A stretch of DNA of 14,669 nucleotides, from positions 1 through 14,669 of the forward strand of contig JBGQDM010000082.1 of NCBI GenBank assembly GCA_041495845.1, in the 5' to 3' direction. Made by a program: the position numbers and the translations under genes. Below the pieces are notes generated by a model. The model did no database searches, had not been told where the DNA came from, and saw only the letters and a list, made by a program, of their open reading frames with translations. Shown here piece by piece: positions 11,458-14,669 of this stretch. Each line of letters begins with the position of its first letter. Position 1 is the stretch's first letter. The stretch is from JBGQDM01 sp041495845 (lineage in GTDB: Bacteria; Acidobacteriota; Terriglobia; Terriglobales; Acidobacteriaceae).

Positions 11458-12429
11458 TTGAAAGTTCGCGTGTTTTATCACGATAAGTGTTTTGACGGAG
11501 CTTGTTCGGCGGCGCTCTTTTCCCGCTTTTATCAGGAACGCATCCGCGACGACGCTCAATTCGAATTCATGGGCTTGCTCCACCGCGCCGGCGCCCTTTT
11601 TGACGAACGCGATTTTACCGGCGACGAAAACGCGATTGTCGATTTCAAGTATTCCAGTTCGCCGCGGATCACGTGGTGGTTCGACCATCACGCCAGCGCC
11701 TTCCTCACTCCAGAAGACGGGGAACACTTTCGGCGCGACCAGAGCAATCGCAAATTCTACGATCCTGACTTCCGCTCCTGTACCGCGTTCCTGGCCATGA
11801 TCGCCGAAAAGCATTTCGGTTTTGATCCCAAGCCGGTGACGGAATTAGTACAGTGGGCCGACATTATTGACGGCGCGCTCTATGCCGACGCCCGCACCGC
11901 CGTCGAAATGAAAGAGCCGGCCATGAAGCTGACCATGGTGATTGAGGCGTCGCGCGAACCGGACTTCGTTCCCAGCCTGATTCCGCTGCTGGCGCGCCGC
12001 CCCCTGGCCGCGGTGCTGAGCGACGCCTTGGTTGCGCCGCGGATTGCGCCGCTGATCGAGCGTCACGAACGCTCCATCGGAATTCTGCGCGAGCGCACCG
12101 AGTGCAAAGATGGCACGCTTTTTTTCGACGTCACCGACCAGGACCTTGAAGGCTACAACAAGTTTGTGCCCTATTACCTCTATCCGGAAAGTGTCTACAG
12201 CATCGGCCTGAGCAAGAGCAGCTTCCGCAACAAAGTATCGGTGGGGTCGAATCCGTGGGCGCGCTCCAACAATCTGGTCAATCTGGCAAAGATTTGCGAA
12301 CGCTACGGCGGCGGCGGCCATGCTCGCGTGGGAGCGATCTCTTTTGATGTGAGCCAGAATGAAGCGGCACGGCGCGCGGCGTTGGAAATTGTGGAAGAGT
12401 TACGGGCAGTCGAGCGGGCGCGTCGCTAA
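11458..12429 (+). CDS. DHH-family phosphoesterase
   Basis: A 323-residue soluble protein of the DHH superfamily (Mn-dependent phosphoesterases including nanoRNases, pyrophosphatases and RecJ-like enzymes). Motif I is YHDKCFDGACSAALF (H8, D9, D13), motif II IVDF (D62), motif III WWFDHHAS (D76, H77, H78), then WADIIDGA (D136). The DHHA1-type C-terminal substrate domain ends in ERYGGGGHARVGAISF (GGGGH, 284-288). All expected metal ligands appear present. The layout resembles oligoribonuclease-like/exopolyphosphatase-like members; the substrate is not decidable. I chose the TTG at 11458 since GGAGAGG sits 7 nt upstream and MKVRVFYHDK is a normal family start; a TTG at 11389 overlapping the yidD stop would add 23 unlikely residues. 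It lies 65 bp after yidD and converges on the NRPS gene. Confidence 0.88.
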   Translation: MKVRVFYHDKCFDGACSAALFSRFYQERIRDDAQFEFMGLLHRAGALFDERDFTGDENAIVDFKYSSSPRITWWFDHHASAFLTPEDGEHFRRDQSNRKFYDPDFRSCTAFLAMIAEKHFGFDPKPVTELVQWADIIDGALYADARTAVEMKEPAMKLTMVIEASREPDFVPSLIPLLARRPLAAVLSDALVAPRIAPLIERHERSIGILRERTECKDGTLFFDVTDQDLEGYNKFVPYYLYPESVYSIGLSKSSFRNKVSVGSNPWARSNNLVNLAKICERYGGGGHARVGAISFDVSQNEAARRAALEIVEELRAVERARR

Positions 12430-12493
12430 GGCGGCATCGCGCCAGACGGTCAGGCTGCGCACAGCGAAGCGTCTGTATGCTCTTTCTCCGCGT

Positions 12494-12544
12494 GCTCTGC
12501 GTTTTAGATTTCGCTCTCCGGGTCGTCCTGCCCAAACGCAGAGC
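12494..12544. repeat. 11-bp inverted repeat between convergent genes
   Basis: GCTCTGCGTTT (12494-12504) and AAACGCAGAGC (12534-12544) are perfect inverted repeats separated by 29 bp, in the 143-bp gap between the DHH and NRPS genes. The CTCCGCGTGCTCTGCGTTT wording resembles a dispersed intergenic repeat I associate with soil bacterial genomes. It may also act as a bidirectional transcription stop. No T-run follows closely. Confidence 0.5.
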
Positions 12545-12572
12545 TCCTCTGGAATTGCTTGAAAGCGGCGAA

Positions 12573-14390
12573 CTAGGGCAGGGAAAACGCGATCTTGCGC
12601 AGCAGACGCTTTTCCACCACCGGCGCCAATTGGGCGATGGTGGGATGTTCAAAGATGTCGCGTACCTCCAGCGCCAGATCAAAACGCGCGCGAATGTGGT
12701 TGAGCAGCGCCATCACCAGCAGCGAATTTCCGCCAAGATCAAGGAAATTGTCGCGCGCCCCAATCGGACCGATCTTCAAGACCTGCGCCCAGACCTCTGC
12801 CATTGCCACTTCCACAGGGGTGCGCGGCGGCTCGTAGTCGCCGCGCGAAAGGCCGGCGGCATCGGCCGTGGCCAGCGCCTGGCGATCAATCTTGCCGTTG
12901 GCATTTAACGGGAGTTCCTCGTGGTTTACAAACAGCGTCGGAATCATGTATTCGGGCAATCGTTGCCGCAGGGCGCGCTGCGCCTCGTCCGGCTGGGGCC
13001 CCGGTGCGCCGCTGGGAACGATGTGCGCCGCCAGGGCGTGATTGCGCCCTTCGCGCTGGATCACGGTGACCACCGCTGCCCGCACCGCCAGCGTTTCCCG
13101 GATCGCAGTTTCCACTTCGCCCAGCTCAATCCGATGCCCGCGAATTTTCACTTGCAGATCTTCACGCCCCAGGAGCTCGAGATTGCCGTCGGGCAGCATG
13201 CGTCCTAGATCGCCGGTGCGATACAGCCGCGCGCCGCTCCGCGGATGAATGAGAAAAGCGTTGGCGGTTTTTTCCGGGTCGCGCCAGTATCCTCGCGCCA
13301 AGCCCGCACCTCCGATGTAGAGATGGCCGGCTACATTCACCGGACAGGGTTCGAGCGTGTCGTCGAGCACATACCAGAATTGACGGTGCAGTGGCTTCCC
13401 ATAAGGAATGCTCTTCCACTTTGGGTCCACCTTGCCCACGAGATAGAAGACCGACCAGATAGAAGCTTCCGTGGCCCCGCCCAGGCTGATCACTTGCGCT
13501 GACGGCGCTTGCTGTCGCACCCGGCCCGGCAGGGTCAGCGGAATCCAATCGCCACTCAGCAGCGCCAGGCGCAGCTTCGATCCGAGCACATTCGCATGCT
13601 TCACTTGTCCGTAGTCCACCAGCATTTCCAGAAATGCAGGGACGGTATTCCAGAGCGTGATCTCTTCCCGTTGCATGAGATCAGCCCAGTGCGCGGCGTC
13701 GCGCCGGTGCTCCGCCGCCGGCAACACGAGTGTTCCGCCAGCGCCAAGCAATCCAAAAATGTCATACACGGAGAGATCAAAACTCAGCGCGGAGAGGCCA
13801 AGAACGCGATCACCGGGGCCGACCGTGAAGCGCGCGTTGATATCATCGTTGGTGTTGCGCGCCGCACCGTGTTCGATCATCACGCCTTTTGGTTTGCCGG
13901 TGGATCCTGAAGTGTAGATGACGTAGGCGAGATCAGCTTCTGTGCACGGGGCCGGGCGTTTCCGACGGAAGCTGCCTTCTCCGGCCGTGGCCACGCTGAG
14001 CAACTCAACCCCGCGGGGCCAGCGCCGAGGCTTCTTGAAGGACGGAGAGACAATGGCCACCTTCGCGCCTGCATGCGTCAGCACCTCGCCGATGCGGGCG
14101 TCCGGCCACTCGGGATCAAGCGGAAGATAAGCTGCGCCCGACTGCAAAATGCCGAGGGTGGCAACCACCTGCTCCCACCCTTTATCCAAAATGACTGCTA
14201 CCAACTCATTGGGCCGTGCGCCGCGCTCCTGCAGCAACGCTGCCAAGCCTGCGGCTCGGCGCGCCAACTCCAGAAAAGTCATGCGCCGCGACGGAGTGAT
14301 GATGGCCAGCGCATCCGGGCGCACTGCCGCCTGCTCCAGGAGAGGATCCTGCAGCAGCATGCCACCACGGCGCTGGGCCGATCTGGACAT
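12573..14390 (-). CDS. NRPS adenylation-carrier didomain, predicted cysteine-activating
   Basis: A 605-residue stand-alone A-T protein that would activate an amino acid as its adenylate and load it on its own carrier. Core motifs: A3 YVIYTSGSTGKPKGVMIEHG (about 157-176), A4 SFDLSVYDIFG, A5 SLGGATEASIWS, A6 GHLYIGGAGLARGYW, A7 RLYRTGDLGR, A8 around KIRGHRIELGEVE, and A10 PLNANGKIDRQ (Lys500). The carrier domain has DNFLDLGGNSLL with the phosphopantetheine Ser556 and ends 50 residues later. Reading the ten pocket positions against GrsA gives D205, L206, Y209, N248, L277, S279, L303, I311, W312, K500: DLYNLSLIWK, the published cysteine code (yersiniabactin, pyochelin, epothilone). There is no condensation, cyclisation or thioesterase domain. 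I chose the ATG at 14390; a TTG at 14411 would add seven residues, and an ATG at 14360 is also possible. No start has a clear ribosome site. Confidence 0.93.
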   Translation of the reverse strand: MSRSAQRRGGMLLQDPLLEQAAVRPDALAIITPSRRMTFLELARRAAGLAALLQERGARPNELVAVILDKGWEQVVATLGILQSGAAYLPLDPEWPDARIGEVLTHAGAKVAIVSPSFKKPRRWPRGVELLSVATAGEGSFRRKRPAPCTEADLAYVIYTSGSTGKPKGVMIEHGAARNTNDDINARFTVGPGDRVLGLSALSFDLSVYDIFGLLGAGGTLVLPAAEHRRDAAHWADLMQREEITLWNTVPAFLEMLVDYGQVKHANVLGSKLRLALLSGDWIPLTLPGRVRQQAPSAQVISLGGATEASIWSVFYLVGKVDPKWKSIPYGKPLHRQFWYVLDDTLEPCPVNVAGHLYIGGAGLARGYWRDPEKTANAFLIHPRSGARLYRTGDLGRMLPDGNLELLGREDLQVKIRGHRIELGEVETAIRETLAVRAAVVTVIQREGRNHALAAHIVPSGAPGPQPDEAQRALRQRLPEYMIPTLFVNHEELPLNANGKIDRQALATADAAGLSRGDYEPPRTPVEVAMAEVWAQVLKIGPIGARDNFLDLGGNSLLVMALLNHIRARFDLALEVRDIFEHPTIAQLAPVVEKRLLRKIAFSLP

Positions 14391-14669
14391 TTGAGTTGGC
14401 GAAGAGAACAAGACCCGTCAGGCAGCCATCGCCCAATCCGGGCTCTGGGTGGGGGACCCGCCTAAATTATGCGGTCAGCAGGCGTGGGAAGCGCAGTGAC
14501 GAAGGTCACGGGCACCCCACAACTCCTCCCCCGGGCCGGACCTTGAGCCTCCGAATCGTGAAGACTTCGTCAGATTGAACAAGCGGCCAAAGCTTAGTCC
14601 ACTCTTATCCAGCATTCAAGCATCGCACATTGGAGGAAGGAATCACGGCCGCAATCAGGGAGCGGTCTC
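14391..14669. other. Region upstream of the NRPS gene without a supported gene
   Basis: No open frame here has family resemblance or a good start. Seen: a small hairpin GTGAC (14496-14500)/GTCAC (14505-14509), a longer-range pair GTGGGG (14449-14454)/CCCCAC (14515-14520), and a minus-strand CATAAT (14471-14466) that could be a -10 box for the NRPS gene but lacks a -35. At the right edge TTGGAGGAAGGAATC (from 14630) is purine-rich and could precede or start a plus-strand gene beyond the window. Confidence 0.5.

Overview
The window looks like chromosomal DNA of a GC-rich free-living bacterium. Gene content and promoter style fit Acidobacteriota (Terriglobia) best: a fused homocysteine methyltransferase/MTHFR, a large membrane-anchored penicillin-acylase-like protein, zinc-ribbon membrane proteins and recurrent TG-n-TAnnnT extended -10 boxes. 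This placement is inference.

Layout. 1-2385 is a minus-strand group: the fused HMT/MTHFR (529-2385), xseB (205-438) and the first codons of an unassigned gene running off the left edge (1-92). A plus-strand beta-propeller lipoprotein (2514-3767) shares its stop site with a convergent Ntn-hydrolase of the penicillin acylase family (3764-6232, minus). A Fur-family regulator (6367-6867, plus) is divergent from the acylase.

The centre of the window is a complete mobile element at 6917-10153 (3,237 bp). It has perfect 19-bp terminal inverted repeats (GGTAGTGGGCTGTTTTGAA) and a perfect 8-bp target duplication (CCCCTTCT). Its intact IS1-family DDE transposase (8506-9348) is driven by a near-consensus, apparently leaderless promoter. 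Unlike a normal IS1-type element of about 0.7-1.2 kb, it carries five passenger genes: a small basic KGG-like protein, a DUF5343 protein, a small Tudor/SH3-like protein, a DUF5678-like protein and a retropepsin-like aspartic protease. It also carries about 215 bp that folds into four strong hairpins and looks like a structured RNA. The element sits in the probable fur terminator. This cargo-carrying transposon is the best candidate for an undescribed system here.

To the right, a tight plus-strand cluster resumes: a zinc-ribbon/DUF4870-like membrane protein, a PLDc_N-like membrane protein with a C-terminal zinc ribbon, yidD, and a DHH phosphoesterase. A convergent minus-strand gene (12573-14390) encodes a stand-alone NRPS adenylation-carrier didomain. 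I read its ten-residue specificity code by eye as DLYNLSLIWK, the cysteine code. Rightward of it is about 280 bp without a supported gene.

All assignments come from reading sequence and from knowledge of the families. No alignment, folding or database search was run.
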